DNA from: Acinetobacter sp.
GTDB taxonomy: Bacteria > Pseudomonadota > Gammaproteobacteria > Pseudomonadales > Moraxellaceae
Assembly (NCBI GenBank): GCA_030152675.1
Contig: JASLIY010000048.1
Coordinates: 1 to 10,079, forward strand
Reading direction: 5' to 3'
DNA length: 10,079 bases
This document shows positions 1 to 7,026 of the stretch, in pieces. The notes beneath the pieces were generated by a model that made no database searches, was not told where the DNA came from, and saw only the letters and a program-made list of their open reading frames with translations. Numbering within the stretch: position 1 is the first letter of the stretch; every line of letters starts with the position of its first letter. Position numbers and translations under genes: made by a program.

Positions 1-1
1 C

Positions 2-1216
2 AAAAAAGAGCAAGACTTCAACTTAAAAACTGATCCTTTAGCGCTACAACGTTTGAAAGAAGCAGCTGAAAAAGCAAAAATCGAATTGTCTTCTTCAACT
101 TCGACTGAAATCAACTTGCCGTATATCACTGCAGACGCGTCTGGTCCTAAACACTTAGTGATCAACGTAACACGTGCAAAACTTGAAGGTCTCGTTGCTG
201 ACTTAGTTGCACGTACCATTGAGCCTTGCCGTATTGCATTGAAAGATGCTGGTCTTTCAACTTCTGATATTTCAGACGTGATCTTGGTAGGCGGTCAGTC
301 TCGTATGCCACTTGTACAACAAAAAGTACAAGACTTCTTTGGCAAAGAGCCACGTAAAGACGTGAACCCAGACGAAGCGGTTGCCATGGGTGCTGCGATT
401 CAAGGTGCGGTATTGTCTGGTGACAAAACTGACGTTCTATTGTTAGACGTGACACCTTTAACACTTGGTATCGAAACCATGGGCGGCGTATTGACTGCAA
501 TCATCGAGAAAAATACCACGATTCCTGCGAAGAAATCTCAAGTGTTCTCGACTGCAGCAGATAACCAACCTGCGGTTGATATCTCAGTATTCCAAGGTGA
601 GCGTAAAATGGCTCAACAAAACAAATTGTTGGGTAACTTCCAATTGGGCGATATCCCACCTGCGCCACGCGGTGTGCCACAAATTGAAGTGTCATTTGAC
701 ATCAACGCTGATGGTATCTTGAAAGTATCAGCAAAAGATAAGAGCACTGGTAAAGAGCAATCGATTCAAATCAAAGCTAACTCAGGCTTATCTGATGCTG
801 AAATCGATGCAATGATCAAAGATGCTGAAGCGAATGCTGAAGAAGATCGCAAATTTGAAGAGTTGGCTAAAGCACGCAACGAAGCGGATGCATTGGTTTC
901 AAGTTCACAAAAAGCGGTTAAAGATCTAGGTGACAAAGTTACTGAAGATGAGAAAACAGCGGTTGAAGCTGCGGTTGCTGAACTTGAAGCGGCTGCAAAA
1001 GAAAATGATGTTGAAGACATCAAAGCTAAAACTGAAGCTTTGCAAAACATCTTGATGCCTATTACGCAACGTGCTTATGAACAAGCACAACAAGCGGAAG
1101 GCGGTGCACAAGGTTTTGATCCAAATGCATTCCAAGGTGATGCTGGCCAACAACAAAAAGCCGATGACGGTGTTGTTGATGCAGAATTCACTGAAGTAAA
1201 AGATGACAAAAAATAA
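2..1216 (+). CDS. dnaK: Molecular chaperone DnaK (Hsp70), 5'-truncated by window edge
   Basis: DnaK is the cytosolic ATP-driven Hsp70 chaperone that works with DnaJ and GrpE. The frame is open from base 2, so the true start lies left of the window; 404 residues remain of a family length near 640. Visible in order are the end of the nucleotide-binding domain ([25 protein letters not shown] near 278-310; [22 protein letters not shown]), the interdomain linker [12 protein letters not shown] near 434-466, the beta-sandwich substrate domain to about 790, and the helical lid with a disordered Q/A/G-rich tail ending [12 protein letters not shown]. That tail suits an Acinetobacter-type DnaK. The internal TTG at 53 lies inside conserved sequence ([14 protein letters not shown]) and is not a start. 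dnaJ does not follow; the next gene converges. The heat-shock promoter would lie outside the window. Identification is very secure. Confidence 0.98.
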   Translation, partial: KKEQDFNLKTDPLALQRLKEAAEKAKIELSSSTSTEINLPYITADASGPKHLVINVTRAKLEGLVADLVARTIEPCRIALKDAGLSTSDISDVILVGGQSRMPLVQQKVQDFFGKEPRKDVNPDEAVAMGAAIQGAVLSGDKTDVLLLDVTPLTLGIETMGGVLTAIIEKNTTIPAKKSQVFSTAADNQPAVDISVFQGERKMAQQNKLLGNFQLGDIPPAPRGVPQIEVSFDINADGILKVSAKDKSTGKEQSIQIKANSGLSDAEIDAMIKDAEANAEEDRKFEELAKARNEADALVSSSQKAVKDLGDKVTEDEKTAVEAAVAELEAAAKENDVEDIKAKTEALQNILMPITQRAYEQAQQAEGGAQGFDPNAFQGDAGQQQKADDGVVDAEFTEVKDDKK

Positions 1217-1245
1217 GTCTTAGACTGATATGATCATCTGATCAA

Positions 1246-1274
1246 ATAAAAACCGCGCTTCGGCGCGGTTTTTT
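1246..1274 (+). terminator. Rho-independent terminator of dnaK, probably bidirectional
   Basis: An 8-bp perfect stem, AACCGCGC at 1251-1258 and GCGCGGTT at 1263-1270, encloses a TTCG loop and is followed by TTTT. The stem closes C-G around the loop, giving the very stable C(UUCG)G tetraloop. It begins about 35 nt after the dnaK stop. On the minus strand the same hairpin is followed by a T-rich stretch (complement of the A-rich run at 1244-1250), so it can also end rarA transcription, whose stop is about 70 nt away. Confidence 0.93.
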
Positions 1275-1344
1275 AATGCTTGTTTTTAATGCGCTATTTG
1301 ACTGTCTTATGCTATGAGCAACGCAGGTTCAATTAACGCGCTGA

Positions 1345-2610
1345 CTAGGCTTGATCCTGCCAACGACGTTGCTGTAAACGTTCGCCTTCAACCTCACGCT
1401 TATTGCGTGCAGATTCATACAACTTTGTACCTTTAATCTCAGGCGGCATATATTCTTGACGCACAAAATGCTCAGGATAATGATGCGGATAGAGATAATC
1501 CACGCCATAGCCCTGCTGTTTCATCAGCTTGGTCGGTGCATTGCGTAGATGTAGTGGCACAGGTAAGTTTGCAGTTTTTTCAGCAAGTTCCAGAGCTTTA
1601 TTGATCGCCAAATACGTACTATTGCTCTTGGCACTGGTCGCCAGATATACCGCCGTCTGTCCCAAGATAATACGTGCTTCAGGCATCCCTACGGCTTGAA
1701 CCGAACGGAAACACTCACCCGCCAACAACAACGCATTGGGATTGGAGTTGCCAATATCCTCAGAAGCCGAAATCAACATGCGGCGCGCAATAAATACCGG
1801 ATCTTCACCGCCTTTGAGCATCCGCGCCATCCAATATAAAGTCGCATCGGGATCACTGCCACGAATCGACTTAATAAATGCAGACACCAAGTCATAATGC
1901 TGTTCACCAGATTTGTCATAGCGTGCAATATTTTGCTGGGCGACTTTGACCACCACAGCATTGGTGATGACATTATCTTGATCTGGCTCAAAAGTACTTG
2001 CGATTAGATCAAGTAGGTTTAAGGCCTTACGCGCATCGCCTGCCGAGAATTGGATCAAGGCGTCATATTCTTCAATATGCAGCTGGCGACTTTTTAGAAA
2101 TGAATCTTGTTGAATGGCTTTGTTGAGTAATGCTTGAATCGCTTTTTCATCTAATGCATTTAAGGTGTAGACCTGGCAACGCGACAACAAAGCACTGTTG
2201 ACTTCAAAGGATGGGTTTTCAGTGGTGGCACCGATTAAGGTGATTTTGCCCTTTTCGACTGCACTGAGTAAGGCATCTTGCTGAGATTTATTAAAGCGAT
2301 GGATCTCATCAATAAACACCACAGGCACCAACAAATCACCACTTTCCGCAATGATTTCGCGCAGTTCTTTGACACCCGTATTTAGTGCAGACAAACTGAT
2401 AAAAGTGCGATCCACAGCTTGTGCTAACAAGAGTGCGATCGTGGTCTTCCCCACACCAGGTGGGCCCCAAAAAATCACCGAGGGCAAGTGGCCCTGATCA
2501 ATCATTTGGCGCAGTGGTGCGTTTTCACCGAGCAAGTGGTCTTGTCCGATAATTTCAGACAAATCACGTGGTCGAATACGTTCAGGCAGTGGAATGTGAG
2601 TCTCGGACAT
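1345..2610 (-). CDS. rarA: Replication-associated recombination protein A (RarA/MgsA AAA+ ATPase)
   Basis: RarA is a clamp-loader-like AAA+ ATPase that acts at stalled forks and interacts with SSB. Counting from the ATG at 2610 (421 residues; E. coli RarA is about 447): Walker A GPPGVGKTT at 49-57, Walker B VVFIDE at 97-102 followed by HRFNKSQQDALL, sensor 1 region GATTEN at 127-132, arginine finger in LLSRC (R144), and a sensor 2-type GDARKAL. The C-terminal MgsA domain includes DPVFIARRMLISASEDIG and YLYPHHYPEHFVRQEYMP. An in-frame TTG at 2616 would add two residues. I prefer the ATG, because the family usually begins close to the L-P-x-x-x-R-P-x stretch and neither start has a strong Shine-Dalgarno (only GAAAG upstream). 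It lies 118 nt after the ycgN-like gene on the same strand; cotranscription is possible and I see no clear promoter between them. Confidence 0.96.
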   Translation of the reverse strand: MSETHIPLPERIRPRDLSEIIGQDHLLGENAPLRQMIDQGHLPSVIFWGPPGVGKTTIALLLAQAVDRTFISLSALNTGVKELREIIAESGDLLVPVVFIDEIHRFNKSQQDALLSAVEKGKITLIGATTENPSFEVNSALLSRCQVYTLNALDEKAIQALLNKAIQQDSFLKSRQLHIEEYDALIQFSAGDARKALNLLDLIASTFEPDQDNVITNAVVVKVAQQNIARYDKSGEQHYDLVSAFIKSIRGSDPDATLYWMARMLKGGEDPVFIARRMLISASEDIGNSNPNALLLAGECFRSVQAVGMPEARIILGQTAVYLATSAKSNSTYLAINKALELAEKTANLPVPLHLRNAPTKLMKQQGYGVDYLYPHHYPEHFVRQEYMPPEIKGTKLYESARNKREVEGERLQQRRWQDQA

Positions 2611-2728
2611 TGGCAACTTTCATGGTGATACACCCAGTTATAGTACCGTATTCACCTCAACTCAGCGAATCTTTCATCACATGCAACTGCGTGCAGACGG
2701 ATATGATTTTGAACAAATTCAATGCAGC

Positions 2729-3181
2729 TCAACGAATCCAGCGCACGATATAGTCTTCCGTTTCGTCCTCATCTACATCGACTTCGGAGATACAACGTCC
2801 TGCGGCAGACTTGCGAGCACTGCGCACGCTGTCACGGGAACCAGTATTGAGATAATGCCAAGAAGGTAAATTTTTACCCTGATATAAACGACTATAGGCA
2901 CAACTCGGCGGCAACCAATAAATATCTTTGAGCTTTTCAACCGTCAACTGTACACAGTCCGGCACATATTTGAGGCGATCACTATAGTTTGAGCACTGTG
3001 CTGTTTCACAGTCCAAGAGCTTACAGGCCACTCGGGTATAAGCCACTTCACGCGTTTCTTCATCCTCAAGCTTGATCAGACAACATAAGCCGCAGCCATC
3101 ACACAGCGCCTCCCATTCCGTAGGATTGAGTTGTTCAAGTGGATATTTTTTCCAAAACTGCGGACGTAACTGATCGGTCAT
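2729..3181 (-). CDS. YcgN-like cysteine-cluster protein (UPF0260)
   Basis: This 150-residue protein matches the YcgN family, annotated as UPF0260 and related to the putative zinc/iron-chelating CxxCxxCC proteins. Its biochemical role is not established. The signature CDGCGLCC lies at residues 27-34 and is followed by further cysteines at about 53, 58, 63, 76, 94 and 130, ten in all. Family landmarks WEALCDGCG, YVPDC, WLPPSCAY and LPSWHYL line up with E. coli YcgN, which is about 153 residues. No signal peptide or membrane segment is seen, so it should be cytoplasmic. The ATG at 3181 gives the expected family length; the Shine-Dalgarno is weak. The cysteine spacing suggests a bound metal, but that is inference. 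It is divergent from the DUF1328 gene and upstream of rarA. Confidence 0.93.
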   Translation of the reverse strand: MTDQLRPQFWKKYPLEQLNPTEWEALCDGCGLCCLIKLEDEETREVAYTRVACKLLDCETAQCSNYSDRLKYVPDCVQLTVEKLKDIYWLPPSCAYSRLYQGKNLPSWHYLNTGSRDSVRSARKSAAGRCISEVDVDEDETEDYIVRWIR

Positions 3182-3228
3182 AGCACAAAGAAATAAAGTA
3201 GAAGGGGAAATGAAGCCCAGTATATCAG

Positions 3229-3234
3229 CTTCCC
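3229..3234 (-). promoter_or_regulatory. Possible -10 element upstream of the ycgN-like gene
   Basis: Read on the minus strand this is TATACT, about 50 nt upstream of the ATG at 3181, in an AT-rich divergent intergenic region. The hexamer 17 nt further upstream (AATTAA) is a poor -35, so this is a tentative call on the -10 alone. Confidence 0.25.
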
Positions 3235-3337
3235 AATCAACTTAATTAACAGGCATCTTTTTAAAAATAAGTGATGCAATTGTGTTTTATACACATTTTA
3301 TCTACATAACTTCACAGGTTATTTTTAATGCTTTTCC

Positions 3338-3343
3338 TATACT
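3338..3343 (+). promoter_or_regulatory. Possible -10 element for the DUF1328 membrane protein gene
   Basis: TATACT lies 35 nt before the ATG at 3379, a reasonable leader length. A 17-nt spacing points to CAGGTT as the -35, which is weak; TTCACA at 3311-3316 is closer to consensus but 21 nt away. The gene may use an alternative sigma factor or an activator, which I cannot tell from the sequence. Confidence 0.3.
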
Positions 3344-3378
3344 TAAAAAACACTATAAAAATACAAGGAGTATTCATC

Positions 3379-3537
3379 ATGTTTCGCTGGGCAATCATAT
3401 TCGCAGTTATTGCACTGATCGCAAGTTTATTGGGTTTTGGTGGTGTCGCAGGCCTATCAAAAGAATTCGCAATTATCCTACTCATCGTCGCCGTTATTCT
3501 CGCAATCATCAGCTTTATTTCACGCGGGCGAACCTAA
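3379..3537 (+). CDS. Small inner-membrane protein, YtjA/DUF1328 family (UPF0391)
   Basis: This 52-residue protein is almost entirely two hydrophobic helices, roughly residues 4-19 ([16 protein letters not shown]) and 30-47 ([17 protein letters not shown]). They are joined by a Gly-rich turn, GGVAGLSKE, and the protein ends in a basic SRGRT tail. The MFRWAIIF opening and GFGGVAG match E. coli YtjA, which is about 53 residues. Function is unknown. The ATG at 3379 is set by an excellent Shine-Dalgarno, AAGGAG at 3365-3370, 8 nt upstream. An in-frame ATG at 3328 has no such site and would add a non-family segment. The gene stands alone between a divergent gene and its own terminator. Confidence 0.94.
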   Translation: MFRWAIIFAVIALIASLLGFGGVAGLSKEFAIILLIVAVILAIISFISRGRT

Positions 3538-3573
3538 AAAAATCAACTCCACATTCACCTGAAATAAAAAACA

Positions 3574-3602
3574 AAAAAAGAAGGATTAACTCCTTCTTTT
3601 TT
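3574..3602 (+). terminator. Rho-independent terminator of the DUF1328 gene
   Basis: A 12-bp perfect stem, with left arm AAAAAAGAAGGA at 3574-3585 and right arm TCCTTCTTTTTT at 3591-3602, encloses a TTAAC loop. The T-rich right arm supplies the U-tract, and an A-tract precedes the hairpin. It lies about 36 nt after the stop. Only the GAAGGA part is GC-containing, so the stem is moderate in strength but the layout is classic. Confidence 0.85.
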
Positions 3603-3674
3603 AAACTTAATTCTACTGATCTCAACTTAAATATTTATACACACTTCTCCTGTTAAGATTCGCAACAAAGTCCT

Positions 3675-3701
3675 TTGAATGACATCGGGATGTGGTTTAA
3701 T
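3675..3701 (+). promoter_or_regulatory. Candidate promoter of the dienelactone hydrolase gene
   Basis: TTGAAT at 3675-3680 (4 of 6 to the -35 consensus) is followed after 15 nt by TTTAAT at 3696-3701 (5 of 6 to the -10 consensus). The spacer is shorter than ideal. It would give a leader of about 35 nt, and the preceding gene is cut off by a terminator, so a promoter must lie in this gap. Confidence 0.35.
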
Positions 3702-3742
3702 CGGTCTGCTTTCTCTTCTTGATGTATACAAGGATTTAATAC

Positions 3743-4480
3743 ATGACCATGTCGATTAAAACACGTGAAATTGAATATGTTGCCGCTGATGGCAGTACAC
3801 TCATTGGCTATTTTGCCGCACCTGAAAACGCCACAGCAGTCGCGGGTGTCATCGTCGCACCAGAATGGTGGGGCCGAAATGAATATACCGAACAACGCGC
3901 ACGTGAACTTGCAGAACATGGTTATGCGGCTTTTGCGATCGACATGTATGGCGATAAAAAAGTCACCACCACCGTGGCTGAAGCTCAAGCTTGGATGATG
4001 CAGACCTTTGAACAGGCAGACACCCTTGTCACCCGTGCCACTGCAGCCTTAGAGACCCTTGCAGCACAAACTGAAGTTGACCCTAAACGCCTTGCTGCCG
4101 TAGGTTTTTGTTATGGTGGTAAAGTGGTTTTAGATCTTGCCCGTTCTGGTGCTGAGCTGAAAGCAGCGATCACTTTTCACGGTGTTTTGAGTGCTGCGGC
4201 GCCAGCAGAAAAAGATAAAATTCAAGCGAAAATTCTAGTTCTACATGGTGAGGCGGACAGTATGGTGAGCTTAGATGATGTCGCTAACTTTAAAGCGGAT
4301 ATGCGTCAAGCCGATGTTGATCACGAAGTTGTAATCCTCAAAGATGCCAAACATGGCTTTAGTAACCCCCTCGCCGATGAACGCGCAAAAGCCAATGGCG
4401 TTGATCTGGGCTACAACGCAGCAGCAGAAAAAACCGGTCTCAGTGCCATGTATGCATTACTTGCAGAGCGCTTGAACTAA
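3743..4480 (+). CDS. Dienelactone hydrolase family protein
   Basis: This is a 245-residue cytoplasmic alpha/beta hydrolase of the dienelactone hydrolase family. Its catalytic set is complete and unusually well aligned with the classical enzyme: nucleophile C123 in GFCYGG (121-126), acid D172 in HGEADSMVS, base H204 in AKHGFSNP, and the cysteine-activating glutamate region PEWWGRNEY (E41). The family opens cis- and trans-dienelactones in chlorocatechol degradation, but members like this one, with no catechol genes nearby, usually have unknown substrates. The true substrate is therefore open. The ATG at 3743 is favoured by AAGGA at 3730-3734, 8 nt upstream; the second ATG at 3749 would be too far. 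The next gene, of the HIT family, follows 72 nt later on the same strand. Confidence 0.93.
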   Translation: MTMSIKTREIEYVAADGSTLIGYFAAPENATAVAGVIVAPEWWGRNEYTEQRARELAEHGYAAFAIDMYGDKKVTTTVAEAQAWMMQTFEQADTLVTRATAALETLAAQTEVDPKRLAAVGFCYGGKVVLDLARSGAELKAAITFHGVLSAAAPAEKDKIQAKILVLHGEADSMVSLDDVANFKADMRQADVDHEVVILKDAKHGFSNPLADERAKANGVDLGYNAAAEKTGLSAMYALLAERLN

Positions 4481-4481
4481 T

Positions 4482-4509
4482 CTGATCCTGGTCGACATGC
4501 GCGATCAGG
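4482..4509 (+). other. Small inverted repeat after the dienelactone hydrolase gene
   Basis: CTGATC at 4482-4487 and GATCAG at 4503-4508 are complementary across a 15-nt loop. An alternative fold pairs CCTGGTC (4487-4493) with GATCAGG (4503-4509), including one G-U pair. No T-tract follows, so this is not a standard intrinsic terminator and transcription may continue into the HIT gene. Confidence 0.3.
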
Positions 4510-4552
4510 TCATCCACAATACCCCTTTAGAAATTAAATAAGAGGATGGAAA

Positions 4553-4921
4553 ATGGCTGAAAATAAATGCGCTTATTGTCATTTTGATGAATATGACATT
4601 ATTGAAAAAAATGAGTTTGGGGTAATTTTACCTGAAATAAATCCATTATCTAAAGGCCACTCTGTGGTCATCCCACTACGCCATGTGAGTTCATTTTTCG
4701 ATATTACCGATAAAGAACGTAAGTGCCTACAGTCGTTGCTTGAATTGGCGCGCAATGAATTAAAACGTCGTCATCAACCTGAAGGCTTTCACATCGCCTT
4801 TAATGACGGCAAAGTCTTTGGCGAAGAAGCTTCGGAACATTTTCATATTCATATCATTCCCCGTTATGACAACCAAGTGCTTAAACTCGACAAGCGCTGG
4901 GGCATCTTAACCGATCAATAA
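4553..4921 (+). CDS. HIT family protein (histidine triad nucleotide hydrolase/transferase)
   Basis: HIT proteins cleave nucleoside phosphoramidates, dinucleoside polyphosphates or adenylylated compounds. In this 122-residue protein the histidine triad HFHIHII lies at residues 96-102 with H100 as the expected nucleophile, followed by PRY. Upstream, NPLSKGHSVVIPLRHV (31-45) and FHIAFNDG (79-86) form the nucleotide pocket. An N-terminal CAYC (C6 and C9), with H44 and H96 as likely partners, resembles the zinc site of the Bacillus subtilis Hit type. The ATG at 4553 follows AGAGGA at 4541-4546 at 6-nt spacing. The exact substrate cannot be named. It may be cotranscribed with the upstream hydrolase gene. 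Confidence 0.93.
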   Translation: MAENKCAYCHFDEYDIIEKNEFGVILPEINPLSKGHSVVIPLRHVSSFFDITDKERKCLQSLLELARNELKRRHQPEGFHIAFNDGKVFGEEASEHFHIHIIPRYDNQVLKLDKRWGILTDQ

Positions 4922-5045
4922 GTCTGACTTGCTTCAGCAGTGCAAGCCATGGATCGCATATCAATCTCACTGTGTTCAGCCTTGGCTGAGCTTGGCGGCA
5001 AGGATGCTGCCGATTTAACGTGATGTCCTCCTGTATTAGAATTTG

Positions 5046-5074
5046 TTGACACGGCATCTAGGGTTACGTGGTAT
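5046..5074 (+). promoter_or_regulatory. Possible promoter with consensus -35 inside the HIT-mutY gap
   Basis: TTGACA at 5046-5051 is a perfect -35. After 17 nt comes TGGTAT at 5069-5074, which matches the -10 consensus at only 3 of 6 positions. If used it would give a leader of about 170 nt for mutY or transcribe a separate short RNA. Confidence 0.3.
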
Positions 5075-5210
5075 TTCTCCAGCGATACACGAGACAGACA
5101 CACGAGGCACAGTGTTCTCCAGCACGGCTACTTTTGTTTGACTATTTACAGCGCCGTTGAATTCATGTGATCTTTAACGAAACTTTCTGATCCTCAACAG
5201 ACGAATTGGG

Positions 5211-5216
5211 TATACT
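5211..5216 (+). promoter_or_regulatory. Possible -10 element of mutY
   Basis: TATACT lies 38 nt upstream of the mutY ATG at 5255. The region 17 nt further upstream (TGATCC) is a poor -35. Position and match to the -10 consensus make it the best local candidate. Confidence 0.35.
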
Positions 5217-5254
5217 CAGCAGCTCTGTAATTACCCTTTATCTCGTCCATCTTC

Positions 5255-6295
5255 ATGTCTGATTTTTCTTTTTCCGCTGCACTCCTCGATTGGTTTGATC
5301 AACATGGTCGACATGATCTCCCTTGGCAAATCAGCGATGATCCTTATAAAGTTTGGGTCTCCGAAATCATGTTGCAGCAAACCCAAGTCAAAACAGTACT
5401 GAATTACTATGATCGTTTTATTCAACGTTTTCCAACGGTTGAAAGCTTAGGTCATGCCAGTTGGGATGATGTTGCGCCGTATTGGGCTGGGCTGGGCTAC
5501 TATGCTCGCGCACGAAATCTGCACCGCGCCGCAGGCATCGTGACCCATCAAGCACAAGGACAGTTTCCACAAGATCTCGAACAATGGATGGCACTGCCCG
5601 GCATTGGGCGATCAACTGGCGGTGCACTGATGTCACTCGGGCTTCGCCAATATGGTGTGATCATGGATGGTAATGTAAAACGTGTTTTGGCACGATTTTT
5701 TGCTATTGAGGATGATCTGTCCAAGCCCGTACATGAACGTCGCATGTGGGAGTTGGCAACTACACTGTGTCCGACCGAACGCAATCATGATTACACCCAA
5801 GCCATCATGGACTTAGGTGCTACCATCTGTACCCCGAAAAAGCCGCTGTGTTTGTACTGCCCGATGCAGCAACATTGCCAAGCACATCAGCAAGGGATCG
5901 AACAGCAACTGCCGTATAAAAAACCCAAAAAAGCAGTTCCGATCAAATCTGCCAAAGTGCTGCTGATCCAAGCTGGCGAACAATGGTTATGGCAACAACG
6001 TGAATCTACGGGGCTTTGGGGCGGACTATGGTGTTTACCGATCATTGAGGATGATGGGGTATTTCAACAGACCTGCCAGCAACTCGACCTTAAATCTGCG
6101 GTAGCACAGCTCGATATTTCACACAGTTTTACGCATTTTACTTGGCAGCTTCAGGCGCATGTTTTTGTGATTGATCCCGATCAGCAAGAATATATTCAAG
6201 CTGAATTGGGCGGCACATGGTTAAGCCCACAACAGGCAATCGAATCAGGCCTGCCGACGGCCATGAAAAAATTGATCTCTGCCAGCAAGTTATGA
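5255..6295 (+). CDS. mutY: Adenine DNA glycosylase MutY
   Basis: MutY removes adenine mispaired with 8-oxoguanine or guanine in base excision repair. The 346 residues compare with 350 in E. coli and the key positions coincide: catalytic E37 in SEIMLQQTQ, D138 in IMDGNVKRVLAR, and the iron-sulfur cysteines C192, C199, C202 and C208 (C-x6-C-x2-C-x5-C). The helix-hairpin-helix is LPGIGRSTGGAL at 114-125. A C-terminal NUDIX-like domain from about residue 230, with STGLWGGLWCLP and SHSFTHFTWQL, reads 8-oxoG. The ATG at 5255 gives exact family alignment, but no Shine-Dalgarno precedes it (upstream is pyrimidine-rich), suggesting modest translation. In E. coli yggX follows mutY; here it does not. 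Confidence 0.98.
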   Translation: MSDFSFSAALLDWFDQHGRHDLPWQISDDPYKVWVSEIMLQQTQVKTVLNYYDRFIQRFPTVESLGHASWDDVAPYWAGLGYYARARNLHRAAGIVTHQAQGQFPQDLEQWMALPGIGRSTGGALMSLGLRQYGVIMDGNVKRVLARFFAIEDDLSKPVHERRMWELATTLCPTERNHDYTQAIMDLGATICTPKKPLCLYCPMQQHCQAHQQGIEQQLPYKKPKKAVPIKSAKVLLIQAGEQWLWQQRESTGLWGGLWCLPIIEDDGVFQQTCQQLDLKSAVAQLDISHSFTHFTWQLQAHVFVIDPDQQEYIQAELGGTWLSPQQAIESGLPTAMKKLISASKL

Positions 6296-6419
6296 CATAG
6301 TCGAGCTTCTGATTTAACGGTGTTGCAACCAAGACCTCAATCTAGGCTTCAACAACATGCCGCAGCACTGTTGATATTTTAGTGCTCATCTCTGCCATGC
6401 ATATGCAGCGCAGTTGCTC

Positions 6420-6438
6420 AGGATGAGTACCCCATCCT
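6420..6438 (+). other. Short hairpin just upstream of the M23 gene ribosome site
   Basis: AGGATG at 6420-6425 pairs with CATCCT at 6433-6438 across a 7-nt loop. It lies 10 nt before the Shine-Dalgarno of the next gene. It may be chance; no T-tract follows, so it is not an intrinsic terminator for mutY. Confidence 0.25.
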
Positions 6439-6458
6439 CATCAAGAGAAGGATAAATT

Positions 6459-7016
6459 GTGTTTGCTCGACTGTGTCATCCTCTTCGATTTAGTCTGTTG
6501 GCCTGCGGTGTGATCCTGCTCGCAGCCTGTAACACGGCGCCAAAAAAGAAAACAAGCGCTGTCGTTTTAAATCCAGCTCAAGTGGCGCAACTGAAAAATA
6601 CCCCACTCCCACAACGTTTACCTATTCCTGTGCAAAATATCAAAGCACAACAACTGACCGATACCTGGGGCGCGTCGCGTAGTCAAGGTCGACGTCATGA
6701 AGGGATTGATATTCTTGCTCCACGTGGAACGCCGGTGTATAGCACCACGGATGGCATCGTCTCTAGCCTACAAAGCAATCATCTAGGTGGCACGGTGATC
6801 TGGATCTTGGGACCCAACAACTCGTGGCATTATTATGCCCATCTCAATGGCCATCACCGCAGTTTAAAACAGGGCCAGTTTGTGAAAAAAGGCAGCTTGA
6901 TCGGCTATGTTGGCAATACTGGGAATGCACGACATACCGCACCACATTTGCACTATGGTCTCTACCTGTCCGGCAAAGGCCGTGGAGCGGTCAACCCCTA
7001 TCCTTATTTGCGTTAA
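6459..7016 (+). CDS. M23/LytM-domain peptidoglycan endopeptidase, lipoprotein
   Basis: This is a 185-residue putative outer-membrane lipoprotein. A short basic N-region (R4, R10) and a hydrophobic core precede the lipobox LAAC with C24; the +2 residue is N25, not Asp, which favours outer-membrane sorting. A Pro-rich linker to about residue 65 leads to an M23 (LytM) domain with all active-site residues: zinc ligands H80 and D84 in RHEGIDILAPRGTPV, H128 in YYAHL, and H163-x-H165 in PHLHYGL. It should therefore be catalytically able, cutting peptide crosslinks in peptidoglycan, unlike the degenerate LytM domains of EnvC or NlpD. No LysM domain is present. The start is GTG at 6459, supported by AAGGA at 6448-6452 with 6-nt spacing. 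It follows mutY by 163 nt. Confidence 0.93.
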   Translation: MFARLCHPLRFSLLACGVILLAACNTAPKKKTSAVVLNPAQVAQLKNTPLPQRLPIPVQNIKAQQLTDTWGASRSQGRRHEGIDILAPRGTPVYSTTDGIVSSLQSNHLGGTVIWILGPNNSWHYYAHLNGHHRSLKQGQFVKKGSLIGYVGNTGNARHTAPHLHYGLYLSGKGRGAVNPYPYLR

Positions 7017-7026
7017 ACACATGCGC

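Larger units (their letters stand above)
4922..5254. other. 333-bp intergenic region, no convincing gene
   Basis: This is the longest gene-free stretch. It contains CTTGC/GCAAG arms just after the HIT stop, a perfect TCAGCC-TT-GGCTGA palindrome at 4976-4989, a TTGACA hexamer at 5046-5051, and a TATACT hexamer at 5211-5216 close to mutY. An open frame on the minus strand (4915-5103, 62 codons) has no Shine-Dalgarno and an unremarkable composition, and I do not accept it as a gene. A short + strand frame at 4949-5023 (24 codons) also lacks a ribosome site. The region could be a leader or a small RNA locus, but nothing here proves that. Confidence 0.6.

Noticed and set aside
766..1050. Ser/Ala-rich minus-strand frame inside dnaK
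   Set aside because: It is the antisense of the Ala/Glu/Lys-rich DnaK lid; low complexity arises from codon bias of the real gene.
1230..1243. TGATCA-TC-TGATCA as a regulatory repeat after dnaK
   Set aside because: Each half is a self-palindrome, so symmetry is trivial, and it lies between a stop codon and a terminator.
3282..3656. 124-codon + strand frame overlapping the DUF1328 gene
   Set aside because: It reads through the DUF1328 gene and its terminator in another phase; the DUF1328 frame has the strong AAGGAG site and a family match.
3653..3988. 111-codon minus-strand frame over the start of the dienelactone hydrolase gene
   Set aside because: It overlaps a well-supported gene and has no recognisable protein features or ribosome site.
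4949..5023. 24-codon + strand frame beginning MDRISISLCSALAELGG
   Set aside because: No ribosome binding site before the ATG and too short to support from sequence alone.
4915..5103. 62-codon open frame on the minus strand in the HIT-mutY gap
   Set aside because: No Shine-Dalgarno, no recognisable domain, and composition typical of noncoding translation.
4490..5315. Repeated 10-mer GGTCGACATG at 4490 and 5306
   Set aside because: One copy lies inside mutY coding sequence; two copies of a 10-mer without flanking similarity are compatible with chance.
6369..6393. AGCACT/AGTGCT inverted repeat after mutY as a terminator
   Set aside because: The stem is only 6 bp with an 11-nt loop and no T-tract follows.
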